From an uncultured Bryobacterales bacterium (GTDB lineage: Bacteria; Acidobacteriota; Terriglobia; Bryobacterales; UBA6623), in NCBI GenBank assembly GCA_958295955.1, contig OY282420.1, positions 3,486,435-3,550,434 of the forward strand: 64,000 nucleotides of DNA, read 5' to 3'. Below are positions 27,136 to 36,052 of the stretch, piece after piece (positions within the stretch are counted from its first letter, which is position 1; every line of letters begins with the position of its first letter). The notes beneath the pieces were generated by a model. That model was given only the letters and a program-made list of their open reading frames with translations, had not been told where the DNA came from and did not search any database. The translations under genes were made by a program, and so were the position numbers.

Positions 27136-28347
27136 ATGCGCCGCCGGAACTTCCTCCGAGTGCTTCCCGCCGCGCCCGCTGCATGGGGCTCGATGGCTGC
27201 CTCCGCCCTGCCGGAGGCCAAGATCACGCGCGTCCGCTTCTTTCGGGTACGGGATTCGCGGCCGATCTTCAACCAGAGCAGCCACATCGTTACCGTCGAA
27301 ACGGACGCCGGCCTCACCGGAATCGGCGAGGGCGGCTCGCCCGACACGGTCCGGCAACTGGCCGCGATGATCGTCGGCGAGAACCCGTTCCGTACCGAAC
27401 ACCTCTGGCAGGTGATGTACCGAGGCTACTTTTACCCGCCCGGCCGAGAGAAGATCCACGCGCTGGGCGCTATTGACCTTGCCCTGTGGGACATCAAGGG
27501 CAAGGCGCTGGAGGTTCCCGTTTGGCAGTTGCTGGGGGGCAAGACCCGGGATTACGTCGAGTGCTATTCGACGGGATTCCCGAACCGGGGCACTCTGCGG
27601 GAAACCGCGGCCGCCTGCATCCAGGCCGGATTCCGGGCGTTTCGCACGGGCAGCGCAGGGTCTGGAAGCGAAGGCGCCTACCGACACCGGCAAGCGGTCG
27701 ACGAGACTGTCCGCAGATGTGAGCAGATCCGCGCCGGCGTCGGCGACGAAGGGGACTGGGCCATCGATTACCACACCCGCTTCGACCTGCCGGACGCCGT
27801 ACGGCTCTCGTCCCTGCTCGAACCCTTGCGTCCGATCTTTTGCGAAGACCTGGTGCGCTCGGAGAATCCCGAGGTCTATCGCACGCTACGGCCGCTGGTG
27901 AGGGTTCCCATCGCGGTAGGAGAACACTTCGGCGACCGTTGGGACGCGAACGTGCTGATCGAGAACCGCCTGATCGACTACTCGCGAGTCTCGATCCCGA
28001 ACTGCGGCGGCATCACCGAGTTTCTGAAGTTGGCGGCCCTTTGCGAAACCCACTACGTCGGGTTGATCCCGCATTTCACCGGTCCTGTGTCCGAGGCCGC
28101 TCTGGTGCATTGCTGTGCGGCGCTGTCCGGCCCGGCGATCATGGAGATGACCGGCGCCGGAGCAAAGTCGCACCCTCACTTGCCGGTCCACTACGATTTC
28201 AGAAACGGAAAGATGTGGCCGAACAGCCGCGCCGGGTTGGGCGTGGAATTCGATTCCAGCCAAGCGGACCTCGTCTTCGAGGAGACGGAACGCTCCCGGC
28301 CGATCCCGTTGCTCGAGCGGCCGGACGGGTCGGTCACCAACTGGTAG
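27136..28347 (+). CDS. Mandelate racemase/muconate lactonizing enzyme family protein
   Basis: 403-residue enolase-superfamily enzyme, likely a sugar-acid dehydratase. The N-terminus MRRRNFLRVLPAAPAAWG is a Tat-type signal. The (beta/alpha) barrel supplies metal ligands Asp in WAIDYHTRFD, Glu in FCEDLVRSENPE and Glu in VGEHFGDRWD; IPHFTGPVS carries the barrel histidine used as general acid/base in many dehydratases. The capping domain near GGSPDTVRQLAAMI and the loop ALWDIKGKALEVPVWQLLGG are typical of galactonate-dehydratase-like members. Exact substrate unknown. An exported enolase-superfamily enzyme is unusual but typical of the Tat-rich gene sets here. Confidence 0.85.
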   Translation: MRRRNFLRVLPAAPAAWGSMAASALPEAKITRVRFFRVRDSRPIFNQSSHIVTVETDAGLTGIGEGGSPDTVRQLAAMIVGENPFRTEHLWQVMYRGYFYPPGREKIHALGAIDLALWDIKGKALEVPVWQLLGGKTRDYVECYSTGFPNRGTLRETAAACIQAGFRAFRTGSAGSGSEGAYRHRQAVDETVRRCEQIRAGVGDEGDWAIDYHTRFDLPDAVRLSSLLEPLRPIFCEDLVRSENPEVYRTLRPLVRVPIAVGEHFGDRWDANVLIENRLIDYSRVSIPNCGGITEFLKLAALCETHYVGLIPHFTGPVSEAALVHCCAALSGPAIMEMTGAGAKSHPHLPVHYDFRNGKMWPNSRAGLGVEFDSSQADLVFEETERSRPIPLLERPDGSVTNW

Positions 28348-28376
28348 CAGCGGGGTCGGCTCCGCAAACCTTGCGC

Positions 28377-31300
28377 CTAGCGGATGAAGATGAACTCGGA
28401 AGTGTTCAGCAGGGCGTGGGCGAGATCGGTCCAGACTCGCGGGTCGTCGCCGGAGACGCCGCGGGCGCGGCGCTGCTTGGCGAGAAACCTGCGGATGCGC
28501 GTCACTTCCTCTTCGAGCGGTTCGCGTCCGAACGCCCTGACGTACATATCGCCGATGCGGGCTTTCGCTCGGCCGTGGGTCTCGATCTCCCTTTGCGCCC
28601 AACGGGCGGCCTGCATATTGACGAACTCGTTATTGAGCAGCATCAGGGCTTGCGAGGGTACGGCGGAAACGCCGCGCCGGCCGATGGTCGAAATCGGCAG
28701 CGGGTAGTCGAAGGCGAGCAGGAGCGGCGTCAGGAAATTGCGCCTGACCTGGATGTACACGCTGCGGCGGCCCATGCCGTCGAGCGGACCGCCCGGTTCG
28801 GGTTTGCCGCGTCCATCCTGGAATTCGCTGATGTGGGGCAGGACGCTCGGACCGCCGATTTTGCGGTTCAGCGCGCCCGCCACGGCCAGCACCGCATCGC
28901 GGATCGCCTCGGCCTCCAGCCGGCGCACGGGCATGTAAGAGAGCCATTGGTTCGCAGGGTCGCGTTCCCGCGCCTCGGCGGAAGCCGCGCTGCTCCGGCG
29001 GTACGCGCTCGAGAGGACGATTGTCCGCTGCAAGTCCTTGATCGACCAGCCGTTGCTCATGAAACGGGTCGCGAGGCGGTCGAGAAGATCGGGGTGCGTG
29101 GGCCGCGCGCCCGTCTTGCCGAAATTGTCGGGCGTGGCGACGATGCCCTTGCCGAAGTGGTGTTTCCAGATGCGGTTGACCATGACCCGCGCCGTGAGCG
29201 GATTTTTGTCGCTTGCGATCCGCTCGGCAAGCTCTAGTCGGCCCGAGCCGTTGACGAACGGCTTGCGATCGCCGTCGGCGACTATCTGCAGGAACCGGCG
29301 CGGGGCGATTGCGCCCGGATTCTTGTGGTTGCCGCGAATGTGTATCGGCGAGTCGGCGGGTTCGTAATCCATGCTGGTCATGGCGAAGGCCGACGGCGGG
29401 ATATCTTTCGCGGCGCGGTCGCGGTAAGAGAAGAGCTCTTCGAGCCGGCGGGTCTCCGGATCGTCAAGGGCGGCCGCCGCATCTTCGAGGCGCCTCAAGC
29501 CGAGCAGCGCGGCGAGCAGCGCTTCGTCGGCGGGCGCGCGGTTCTTCTCCGCAGCCAAGTTCTCGGCGAGACGCTGGTAGGCCCGCGCGAGGTCTTCCAG
29601 CGACTGGACGCCGCCGCGTTCCAGGAAGGCCGAGATGCGTTCGTCCGGCTTGCCGGCGATAGGCGGCGGCGCGCAGCTTTTCGAGAAAACGATGCGGTCG
29701 ACGGCCAGCGAGCCCCGGCGGTCACGGTCGATGATTTCGAGGTAGCAGATGCGGCCGCGCTCCTTCGTCATGGCGATGCTTTTCCATTTCAGGCGGCCGC
29801 TGCCGTCGGCTATCATGTGGCCGGACTTGTGCTCGTCGGCGACGACGGTGAAACGGATTTTGGCGTTTTCCTTGTCTTTCGGGGGATACTGGGCCCCGGC
29901 CATGCGCACGTGAACGAAGCGCGCGGGCATGCGGAAATTTCCGGTGGTCAACGTTCCGACGAGGGAATCCGCGCCGTTTCCGAACGAGCTCGCCAGCGCG
30001 TGGCCGGCATGTCCGGCGAGATTCAGGTTGGGCGGAACGATGCGCGCCGGTTCCGCGCCGAAGGCCGCGCCCGAGACTTGCCACTTGGCGTAGCCGGATT
30101 CGAAGTCCTCATAGATCACGTCGCCGCGCTCGGCCCACAGCGGGTGATTGCGGTCGGCTTTGGCCGTCCAATCGCGCATTTCGCGCCGCATGCGGTCGAG
30201 GCGGCCGGCGAAGTCGTCCGCGCCGGGTGCGGCCATCCGGGCAAAAGGGAAGAGCGGATTGCTCGGTTCGGTCAGCGCGTAATGGAGCTCGGCGGCTATT
30301 CCTACCGGGTCTTCGGAAGCGTCTTTGGGCTCCTTGGCAGGCTGCCGGGAGCGCGCAACGACCGGCGCCCGCGGTTCTTCGTCCTTGACTTCGGGTTCCG
30401 CGGCGGGCGGGACGGGGCACGCGCCGACCCGCGCGCGCGATTCCGCGTCTCTGGGGGCGATGCGGGGCGCCGCGGCCATATAACGCGCGGCGACGGTTGC
30501 GGCAAGGCGCTTGAGCGCGGGCTGCAGATGACTGCGCACGTCCTTCTGGATATCGCCGATCGTCCGGTCGGCGTCTCGGATGCGGGCGGCGCGCCGCGGC
30601 GAATCGATGCATCGTTCGCTCATGTGCGTGGATTGGAAAATGCCGAACAGGGAGTAGTAATCCGCCGTCGGGATCGGGTCGAACTTGTGGTCGTGGCAGC
30701 GGGCGCAGGCGACGGTCAGTCCCTGGGTCGTCTTGGAGATCACGTCGATCTGATTGTCGATTCGATCGGCTCTCGCCTTGACCGAGTCGGTCGGAGAATT
30801 CAGTACCTCCCAAAGCCAGAAGATTCCGCTCGCGATCGGGTTGACGGCGTGGGTTCCGTCGGCCGCCAGGCGTTGGGGCAGCAGGTCTCCGGCGATTTGC
30901 TCCTTGAGAAATTGGTTGTACGGCAGGTCGGAATTGAACGCGTCGATCACATAGTCGCGATAGCGCCAGGCATCGAGCTTGTTGTTGTCGAACTCGTGTC
31001 CGTTCGTTTCCGCCCAGCGGACCAGATCGAGCCAATGGCGCCCCCAACGCTCGCCGTAGTGCGGCGAGGCAAGGAGACGCTCGACGACTTTTTCGTACGC
31101 TCGGGGAGACGTGTCCGCCAAAAATGCGTCGATTTCATCGGGAGTCGGCGGCAGGCCGATCAGGTCGAAGGTCACGCGGCGCAGCAAGGTGCGGCGGTCG
31201 GCCTCGGCGGCGGGGCGCAGGCGCTCGGCTTCGAGCTTCGCCAGGATGAAGCGGTCGATATCGGAGGGCGCCCGGGCCGCGGCGGGCGCCGCCGGCGCCG

Positions 31301-31757
31301 CGGGGTCGCGGACCGGTTGGAAAGACCAGAACCCGCGTCCGCTCTCCACGTCGATTTTCTCTTGCGGGGCTTGCGGCGGCCGCTCGCCGGTGCGCGGGTC
31401 GGGCGCGCCCATGCGTACCCAGGCTTCGAGATCAGCGATCTCGTCGTCGGCCAATTTTCCGGTGGGGGGCATGCGCAGATCGAGGGAACGGTAGCGGACC
31501 GCCCGGATCAAAAGACTGCCGTCGGGATCGGAGGGGACAAGAGCGGCGCCGCGGCTGCCGCCCTTGCGCGCCGCCGCCTTGGAGTCGAGCCGCAGGCCGC
31601 CCATCGCCATCGTGCCGGCGCTATGGCAGGCGTAGCACTTTTCGGCCAGAACCGGGCGAATGTTCTTTTCGAAGAATTCGATCTGCTGCGGCGATTGCGC
31701 GTATGCTGCGCATAAGCACAGGAGCGGCGCGGCGGCGAAAACAACCGAACGCAACAT
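28377..31757 (-). CDS. PSCyt1/DUF1549/DUF1553 (PSD1) exported cytochrome protein
   Basis: 1126 residues. A signal peptide (VVFAAAPLLCLCAAYAQ) is followed by a c-type heme motif CYACHSAGTMAMGG at about residue 42 (planctomycete cytochrome C domain). DUF1549 occupies roughly 165-380 (DRFILAKLEAERLRP, LIGLPPTPDEIDAFL, ERWGRHWLDLVRWAE) with an additional CARCH motif near 352. A middle region (about 530-680) is beta-rich like a carbohydrate-binding or laminin-type insert. DUF1553 fills about 840-1110 (ARVMVNRIWKHHFGKG, RTIVLSSAYRRSS). The family often pairs with a DUF1501 partner, which is not next door. Function unknown; an electron-transfer role in polysaccharide metabolism has been suggested for such proteins but is unproven. 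Confidence 0.9.
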   Translation of the reverse strand: MLRSVVFAAAPLLCLCAAYAQSPQQIEFFEKNIRPVLAEKCYACHSAGTMAMGGLRLDSKAAARKGGSRGAALVPSDPDGSLLIRAVRYRSLDLRMPPTGKLADDEIADLEAWVRMGAPDPRTGERPPQAPQEKIDVESGRGFWSFQPVRDPAAPAAPAAARAPSDIDRFILAKLEAERLRPAAEADRRTLLRRVTFDLIGLPPTPDEIDAFLADTSPRAYEKVVERLLASPHYGERWGRHWLDLVRWAETNGHEFDNNKLDAWRYRDYVIDAFNSDLPYNQFLKEQIAGDLLPQRLAADGTHAVNPIASGIFWLWEVLNSPTDSVKARADRIDNQIDVISKTTQGLTVACARCHDHKFDPIPTADYYSLFGIFQSTHMSERCIDSPRRAARIRDADRTIGDIQKDVRSHLQPALKRLAATVAARYMAAAPRIAPRDAESRARVGACPVPPAAEPEVKDEEPRAPVVARSRQPAKEPKDASEDPVGIAAELHYALTEPSNPLFPFARMAAPGADDFAGRLDRMRREMRDWTAKADRNHPLWAERGDVIYEDFESGYAKWQVSGAAFGAEPARIVPPNLNLAGHAGHALASSFGNGADSLVGTLTTGNFRMPARFVHVRMAGAQYPPKDKENAKIRFTVVADEHKSGHMIADGSGRLKWKSIAMTKERGRICYLEIIDRDRRGSLAVDRIVFSKSCAPPPIAGKPDERISAFLERGGVQSLEDLARAYQRLAENLAAEKNRAPADEALLAALLGLRRLEDAAAALDDPETRRLEELFSYRDRAAKDIPPSAFAMTSMDYEPADSPIHIRGNHKNPGAIAPRRFLQIVADGDRKPFVNGSGRLELAERIASDKNPLTARVMVNRIWKHHFGKGIVATPDNFGKTGARPTHPDLLDRLATRFMSNGWSIKDLQRTIVLSSAYRRSSAASAEARERDPANQWLSYMPVRRLEAEAIRDAVLAVAGALNRKIGGPSVLPHISEFQDGRGKPEPGGPLDGMGRRSVYIQVRRNFLTPLLLAFDYPLPISTIGRRGVSAVPSQALMLLNNEFVNMQAARWAQREIETHGRAKARIGDMYVRAFGREPLEEEVTRIRRFLAKQRRARGVSGDDPRVWTDLAHALLNTSEFIFIR

Positions 31758-31766
31758 GGCTTTTCC

Positions 31767-31772
31767 ATGATA
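31767..31772 (-). promoter_or_regulatory. -10 element of the PSD1 cytochrome gene
   Basis: On the minus strand, TATCAT ends 9 nt before the ATG at 31757. Confidence 0.4.
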
Positions 31773-31839
31773 AACCCGCGGCCGGCCGGTCTCGCCGTCG
31801 AATCTCAGGTACGATGAATTGCGAAATGGGAATTGCAGG

Positions 31840-32391
31840 ATGACGATTCAGTCCAGGGCGCTGCTCGCGGCCGCAACGGCGTTTTTTTTCATGAGCATCG
31901 GCGCGGCTCAGGAAGAGGGCATGATTCCCCACTGGGAGATCCGCGAAATGACCGGGGATATCGTCAAGAACGTCGCCACCGGTCAGAAAGTGCTCGCGGA
32001 GTTGCGGCCCGAGGAATGGTCCCGGGACGGCGCTCCCGAAGCGTACGTCGAGCAACTCGAAACGCTGCGGGCGGACCTGGAAAGCACGGTGCTTGCGGCC
32101 CAGGCGCTGGGCCGCGACCCGCAACGGCTTTCCTATGCGGTCGATACGTTCTTGTGGCTCGAACGCTCGGATTCGCTGCTCGACTCGATGGCTGCCGGGG
32201 TACGCAAGTACTACAACGGCGCCGTCGCGGATCTGCTGGATTCCGCCCGCGGCCGCAACGCCGGCAGCATTACGGCGCTCAAGGGCTATATGCGCCAACT
32301 GGCCGTCGATTTGGAAACGTCGATGCGCATCGCGCACAACGAGGCGCAGCGCTGCCGCGCAGCCATCGCCGCCCAACCCCGGCAGCATTGA
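31840..32391 (+). CDS. Exported hypothetical protein
   Basis: 183 residues from the ATG at 31840; a TTG seven codons earlier (31819) is possible. A signal peptide (SRALLAAATAFFFMSIGAAQ) is followed by an all-helical region with heptad-like spacing (EAYVEQLETLRADLESTVLAAQ, RSDSLLDSMAAGVRKYYNGAV) and no cysteine pair until a single Cys near the end. I do not recognise the family. TACGAT at 31810-31815 is a possible -10. It converges on an epimerase gene with 18 bp between. Confidence 0.7.
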   Translation: MTIQSRALLAAATAFFFMSIGAAQEEGMIPHWEIREMTGDIVKNVATGQKVLAELRPEEWSRDGAPEAYVEQLETLRADLESTVLAAQALGRDPQRLSYAVDTFLWLERSDSLLDSMAAGVRKYYNGAVADLLDSARGRNAGSITALKGYMRQLAVDLETSMRIAHNEAQRCRAAIAAQPRQH

Positions 32392-32409
32392 GCCGCCGCC
32401 GGCTGCCGC

Positions 32410-33441
32410 TTAAAAATTACCCCCGCGTTCCTCGAAGTGCGTGGGCTTGCCGAGGGTCGCTCCGCCCAGGCGAATCCAGTCGGCGACCCGATCGATCGTT
32501 TCGTCGATTGCGGTTTCGGGCGGGCCGAGGATTGCCGCATACTTCGCCGCGTTGCTGAGCAGCGCAGTGCGGCTTTCCGTCCCCGTGAATTGCGCCGCGG
32601 TGCCGAAGCGCGCGGCGAAGCGCTGCGCAATGCTGCGGACGGCAAGCGTTTCCGTGCCGGTAACGTTCAGCACGAAGGGCGGCGATGCGCAGTATTCGAG
32701 CAGGCGCAAGGCGGCCGAGTTCGCGTCCCGTTGCCAGATCGCGTTGACGTAGCCCATCGCCAGGTCGACCGGCCGGCCGTGAAACACTTTGTCGCCGATA
32801 TCGCGCAGCACGCCGTAGCGCAACTCGACGGCGTAGTTGAGGCGGACCACGGCGACCGGAGCGCGGTTTCGCCTCGAAAAATACTCGAACGTCCGCTCGC
32901 GTCCAAGCGCCGATTGCGCGTACTCGCCGACCGGGCCGAGGGGGGATTCCTCGTCGGGTCCGCCGTCTTCAACCGCGGTCAAGGGATAAACGTTGCCGGT
33001 CGAAAAAACGACGATTCGAGATGCGCGGAATTTCTCGGCAACGATTGCCGGGGCGTGGGTGTTGACGGCCCAGGTAAGCGCTTGGTTGCCGACGGTTCCG
33101 AACTTCTGTCCGGCCATGAAAATTACGTTCGGGACAGTGGGAAGAGCATTCACGGCTTGGCGGTCGAGCAGATCGGCGCGGATGGTTTCGATGCCCCACG
33201 ATGCGAGTTTGCGGCGGACGGAAGGAGCGGAGAAGCGGGCCGCGCCGATGATTTTCCGGGGGGCGGCGGCGGCGTCCGACGCCCGCTTGGCCAACAGAGC
33301 GAGAGTAGTCCCCATTTTGCCGCCGGCGCCGAGGATGAGAATATCGCCTTGCAGCCGCCCCATCGAAGCAATGTCGGCAGGGCTTGGAGCCGCAAGAACG
33401 CTGTCAAGCTGTTCTTCGGTCGTAATGGCAGGCAGCGTCAC
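32410..33441 (-). CDS. NAD(P)-dependent epimerase/dehydratase
   Basis: 343 residues from a GTG that overlaps the upstream stop as GTGA (33438-33441), so translation is coupled. The Rossmann motif is ILILGAGGKMGTTLALLAKR near residue 35. FSTGNVYPL aligns with the extended-SDR S-T-x-x-V-Y pattern, but the usual catalytic YxxxK is not obvious: GEYAQSALGRERTFEYF has Y-A-Q-S-A in its place. So the lysine seems replaced and activity may be lost or altered. The C-terminal part (LNVTGTETLAVRSIAQRF) is like UDP-sugar epimerases. The partner gene upstream is a conserved-looking unknown. Confidence 0.75.
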   Translation of the reverse strand: MTLPAITTEEQLDSVLAAPSPADIASMGRLQGDILILGAGGKMGTTLALLAKRASDAAAAPRKIIGAARFSAPSVRRKLASWGIETIRADLLDRQAVNALPTVPNVIFMAGQKFGTVGNQALTWAVNTHAPAIVAEKFRASRIVVFSTGNVYPLTAVEDGGPDEESPLGPVGEYAQSALGRERTFEYFSRRNRAPVAVVRLNYAVELRYGVLRDIGDKVFHGRPVDLAMGYVNAIWQRDANSAALRLLEYCASPPFVLNVTGTETLAVRSIAQRFAARFGTAAQFTGTESRTALLSNAAKYAAILGPPETAIDETIDRVADWIRLGGATLGKPTHFEERGGNF

Positions 33442-34214
33442 TGCACGGCGGCGGGGGGCAGATCTTCCGGAAACAGGGCCACGTCGCTGGGCGGCGGCAG
33501 AAAATCTTTCAGCAACAACAGCCGCTTGCGAATGTGGCTGCCAGCCATATATCTGGGGCCGCCGGCGACATCGATATCGCAGCACAAGCCGTGCAGGTAG
33601 AGCACCAGCGTATCTTTCAGCGCCTGCCGGCGATAAGCCGCCAGCAGCTTGGTCTCGCGGCGCGCATCTTTCTGCTTGCGCAACAATTCGGTTTTCAGCC
33701 GCCAAGCACCTTCGTCGAGTTCGCCGTGGATATTCCCGCGGATTTCGGCGCGCACCAGATCGTGGAAGGGTTCGATGTCGGCTTTGCCGGCGCGGGCGAT
33801 GATCAAATCGGCGAGCTTCTGGTAGAAGATGTGGTGCGCATCGACGATGTCTTCGTCGTGGACCGACAGAAAGATAAACGTCTCGCCGTCGATCTCGAAA
33901 TGCCCCGAGAGCAACCGCGCGATTCTGTTGGGGGCCTGAAACGAAACGATCGGGCCCGCGGGGCCGGCGCCGTTGCCGCCGGCCGGTTTTTCCAGGAACG
34001 GCACGAAGACGAGGCGCAGCCGGGGGGTGATCTCCGCGAGCTTCGCAGGCATGGCCGACGCAGGATCGTAAACGAGCCTTTGCAGGTCGCTGTCATCCAG
34101 CGAGACGACTGAAAAATAAGACAGCCACTTGTTCAGCGGAATCATTTGGCCGCGGCATTGCGCGGCAAATTCCGCGGAAGAAATTTTCGAGTTGACGGGG
34201 ATCGCAGACGACAT
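33438..34214 (-). CDS. Hypothetical protein coupled to an epimerase
   Basis: 258 residues from the ATG at 34214; a TTG-started longer frame (34244) overlaps the likely -10 TAGAAT at 34235-34240 and is rejected. No signal peptide, no membrane segment. Sequence features are RLVFVPFLEKPAGGN, HDEDIVDAHHIFYQKLADLI and a basic stretch RLKTELLRKQKDARRETKLL. I do not recognise it. It shares a transcript with the epimerase gene, its stop overlapping that gene's GTG start. Confidence 0.65.
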   Translation of the reverse strand: MSSAIPVNSKISSAEFAAQCRGQMIPLNKWLSYFSVVSLDDSDLQRLVYDPASAMPAKLAEITPRLRLVFVPFLEKPAGGNGAGPAGPIVSFQAPNRIARLLSGHFEIDGETFIFLSVHDEDIVDAHHIFYQKLADLIIARAGKADIEPFHDLVRAEIRGNIHGELDEGAWRLKTELLRKQKDARRETKLLAAYRRQALKDTLVLYLHGLCCDIDVAGGPRYMAGSHIRKRLLLLKDFLPPPSDVALFPEDLPPAAVQ

Positions 34215-34316
34215 CGTCGACAGCCTGAAGTTCGATTCTAGCAAAGGGTTTTTACGCCGCGCCGCTGCTGCGATGAGCTACACTGCGGGCGGAATCTTTC
34301 CCTTGGAGGCTGCGCC

Positions 34317-35141
34317 ATGCCGTTTCGGTTGCTGTTCCTTTGCCTGATTGCCGCGGGGTTGTGGGGGCAGGCCAAGCTTGATCTGGAGTTGCCCCAACGG
34401 GCGGTACACCCTTACGTTCGAGAGCGGCTGAGTTCCGCGGACAAAACGCTGTTCGACAAGCTGGCGCGGGCGCCGTTGGAAGCGGTATGGTCGCAACTCG
34501 CGGCAAAAGGCTACGCGCACTGCTTCATCAACGAGCTTGACGCGCTGCATCCCGACCGGCGTCTGATCGGACGGGCGCGGACGATGCGCTATTTGCCCAC
34601 GAGACCCGATCTGCGCGAGGAAATTCACGCCGCCCGGAAACAACTCAATTACGTTTCCGCCGAGGAAGCGCAGCCGGGGGACGTGCTGGTGTTCGCTGCC
34701 GGCGGAGACACGCGTTCGGCGGTGTCCGGCGATGTGACGACCACTCGATTTCTCGTTCGCGGCGGGTCGGGGTTGATCGTCGACGGCGGCCTGCGCGATA
34801 TGCCGGAGCTGGCGGGCATGCACTTGCAGGCGTATGTGCGCCGAGGGCAGGCGGCGGCGGTCCGGCCCCATCTGATGAGCGTCGATTACCAGGTTCCGGT
34901 GCGCATCGGCAACGTGACGGTAAGGCCCGGCGATCTGCTGCTCGGAGAGCGCCACGGCATTCTGGTGATCCCCGCGGCGCTGGCCGACGAAGTGCTCGAC
35001 AAGGCCATCGCGAAGGAATCATTCGAAAACTTTCAGCGCAAGCTGTTGCTCGAGGGGCGCTCGATATACGGCGTTTACCCTCCGAACGAAGAAACGCAAA
35101 AGGCTTACGAGGAACAGCAGAGAGGCGCCGCGCGGAACTGA
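34317..35141 (+). CDS. Exported RraA/dimethylmenaquinone-methyltransferase-like protein
   Basis: 274 residues. TTGGAGG lies 10 nt upstream of the ATG and TACACT at 34279-34284 is a likely -10. A signal peptide (FRLLFLCLIAAGLWGQA) precedes an RraA fold: AQPGDVLVFAAGGD, ALVDGGLRD-like LIVDGGLRDMPEL and VRPGDLLLGERHGILVIP. In HMG/CHA aldolases of this fold the R-D pair binds substrate and metal; GLRD is retained here. Some family members are aldolases and others inhibit RNase E; the exported location argues against RNA regulation. Confidence 0.8.
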   Translation: MPFRLLFLCLIAAGLWGQAKLDLELPQRAVHPYVRERLSSADKTLFDKLARAPLEAVWSQLAAKGYAHCFINELDALHPDRRLIGRARTMRYLPTRPDLREEIHAARKQLNYVSAEEAQPGDVLVFAAGGDTRSAVSGDVTTTRFLVRGGSGLIVDGGLRDMPELAGMHLQAYVRRGQAAAVRPHLMSVDYQVPVRIGNVTVRPGDLLLGERHGILVIPAALADEVLDKAIAKESFENFQRKLLLEGRSIYGVYPPNEETQKAYEEQQRGAARN

Positions 35142-35246
35142 CCGCCTGCGCCGCCTGTATGCCGCAAGATTCTTCGCGCGCGGCGGCGCGATGCGCGTAA
35201 CCCGACGCCGCGCGGCAGCGTCTGAGATTACCGGAGGAACCCCGTT

Positions 35247-35795
35247 ATGAAACAACTCGCTCGACTGTTTTGCCCTGTAATTCTCGTGGGCGCCGTCCCT
35301 GCCTTCGGCCAAACGGGACCGTTGGCAACGGAAACGAAGCAGTCCTACCAGCGGATCAAGCGATTCTTCATCGCCGCCGCCGAGCAGATGCCCGACGAAC
35401 ACTACGGCTTCAAGGCCACCGACGAGGTGCGCAGTTTCGGCGGCCACGTGGCGCACATCGCGGCCGCCCAGATACGCACGTGCTCGAACTATAACGGCGC
35501 GGCGAAGCAGGCCCGGACCGGCTCGCTGACCGCGAAGGCCGATCTCGTTGCCGCGCTCAAAGCGTCTTTCGCGGAATGCGATACGGCTTACAACTCGCTG
35601 ACGGACGCCAACGGCACGGAGATGGTCGAAGGCAGGCGGGGCGCGCGCAGCCGCTTCGGGATACTCAACGGCAATGTCGCCCATGGCAACGAAGTCTATG
35701 GATCGATGGCTGTTTACATGCGCCTCAAGGGTCTGGTCCCGCCTTCGACCGCGTCGCGCGCGGGGGGAGCGCGGAAAAAGGCCGGCCCCGGCTGA
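35247..35795 (+). CDS. Exported DinB-like protein
   Basis: 182 residues with GGAGG about 7 nt before the ATG. A signal peptide (LARLFCPVILVGAVPAFGQ) is followed by a four-helix DinB/YfiT-like domain: histidines in FGGHVAHIAAAQ and NVAHGNEVYGSMAVYMR match the usual metal-binding positions. Family members bind divalent metal and several are thiol transferases, but no activity can be inferred. The C-terminus is a short basic tail (SRAGGARKKAG). It appears monocistronic. Confidence 0.8.
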   Translation: MKQLARLFCPVILVGAVPAFGQTGPLATETKQSYQRIKRFFIAAAEQMPDEHYGFKATDEVRSFGGHVAHIAAAQIRTCSNYNGAAKQARTGSLTAKADLVAALKASFAECDTAYNSLTDANGTEMVEGRRGARSRFGILNGNVAHGNEVYGSMAVYMRLKGLVPPSTASRAGGARKKAGPG

Positions 35796-36052
35796 CGGTT
35801 CGCCTTCGCCCGCGGCCTGAAAACCGCGCAAGGACTCGCTCCCGGCGAATGCCTGTTGTAAAATTGAAATCCGATCTTCGCAACCCCAAAGGTTGAACCT
35901 CAATCCATCGCTTGCCGGCGCCGCGCGCCTGACGGGCGCCGGGGACGCCGCCGCATCGGGGGAACTCGGTTCGCCGGTCCGTCTCCCGAGCGCATAACCG
36001 GGAACGAGTCGGCGCCGTTTGCCCTGAACGACTTCAGGCCTGGAACCGTAGC

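Noticed and set aside
29325-31715. 796-codon plus-strand frame opposite the PSD1 cytochrome gene
   Set aside because: No domain recognisable, composition typical of an antisense frame; the minus-strand gene has heme and DUF1549/1553 motifs.
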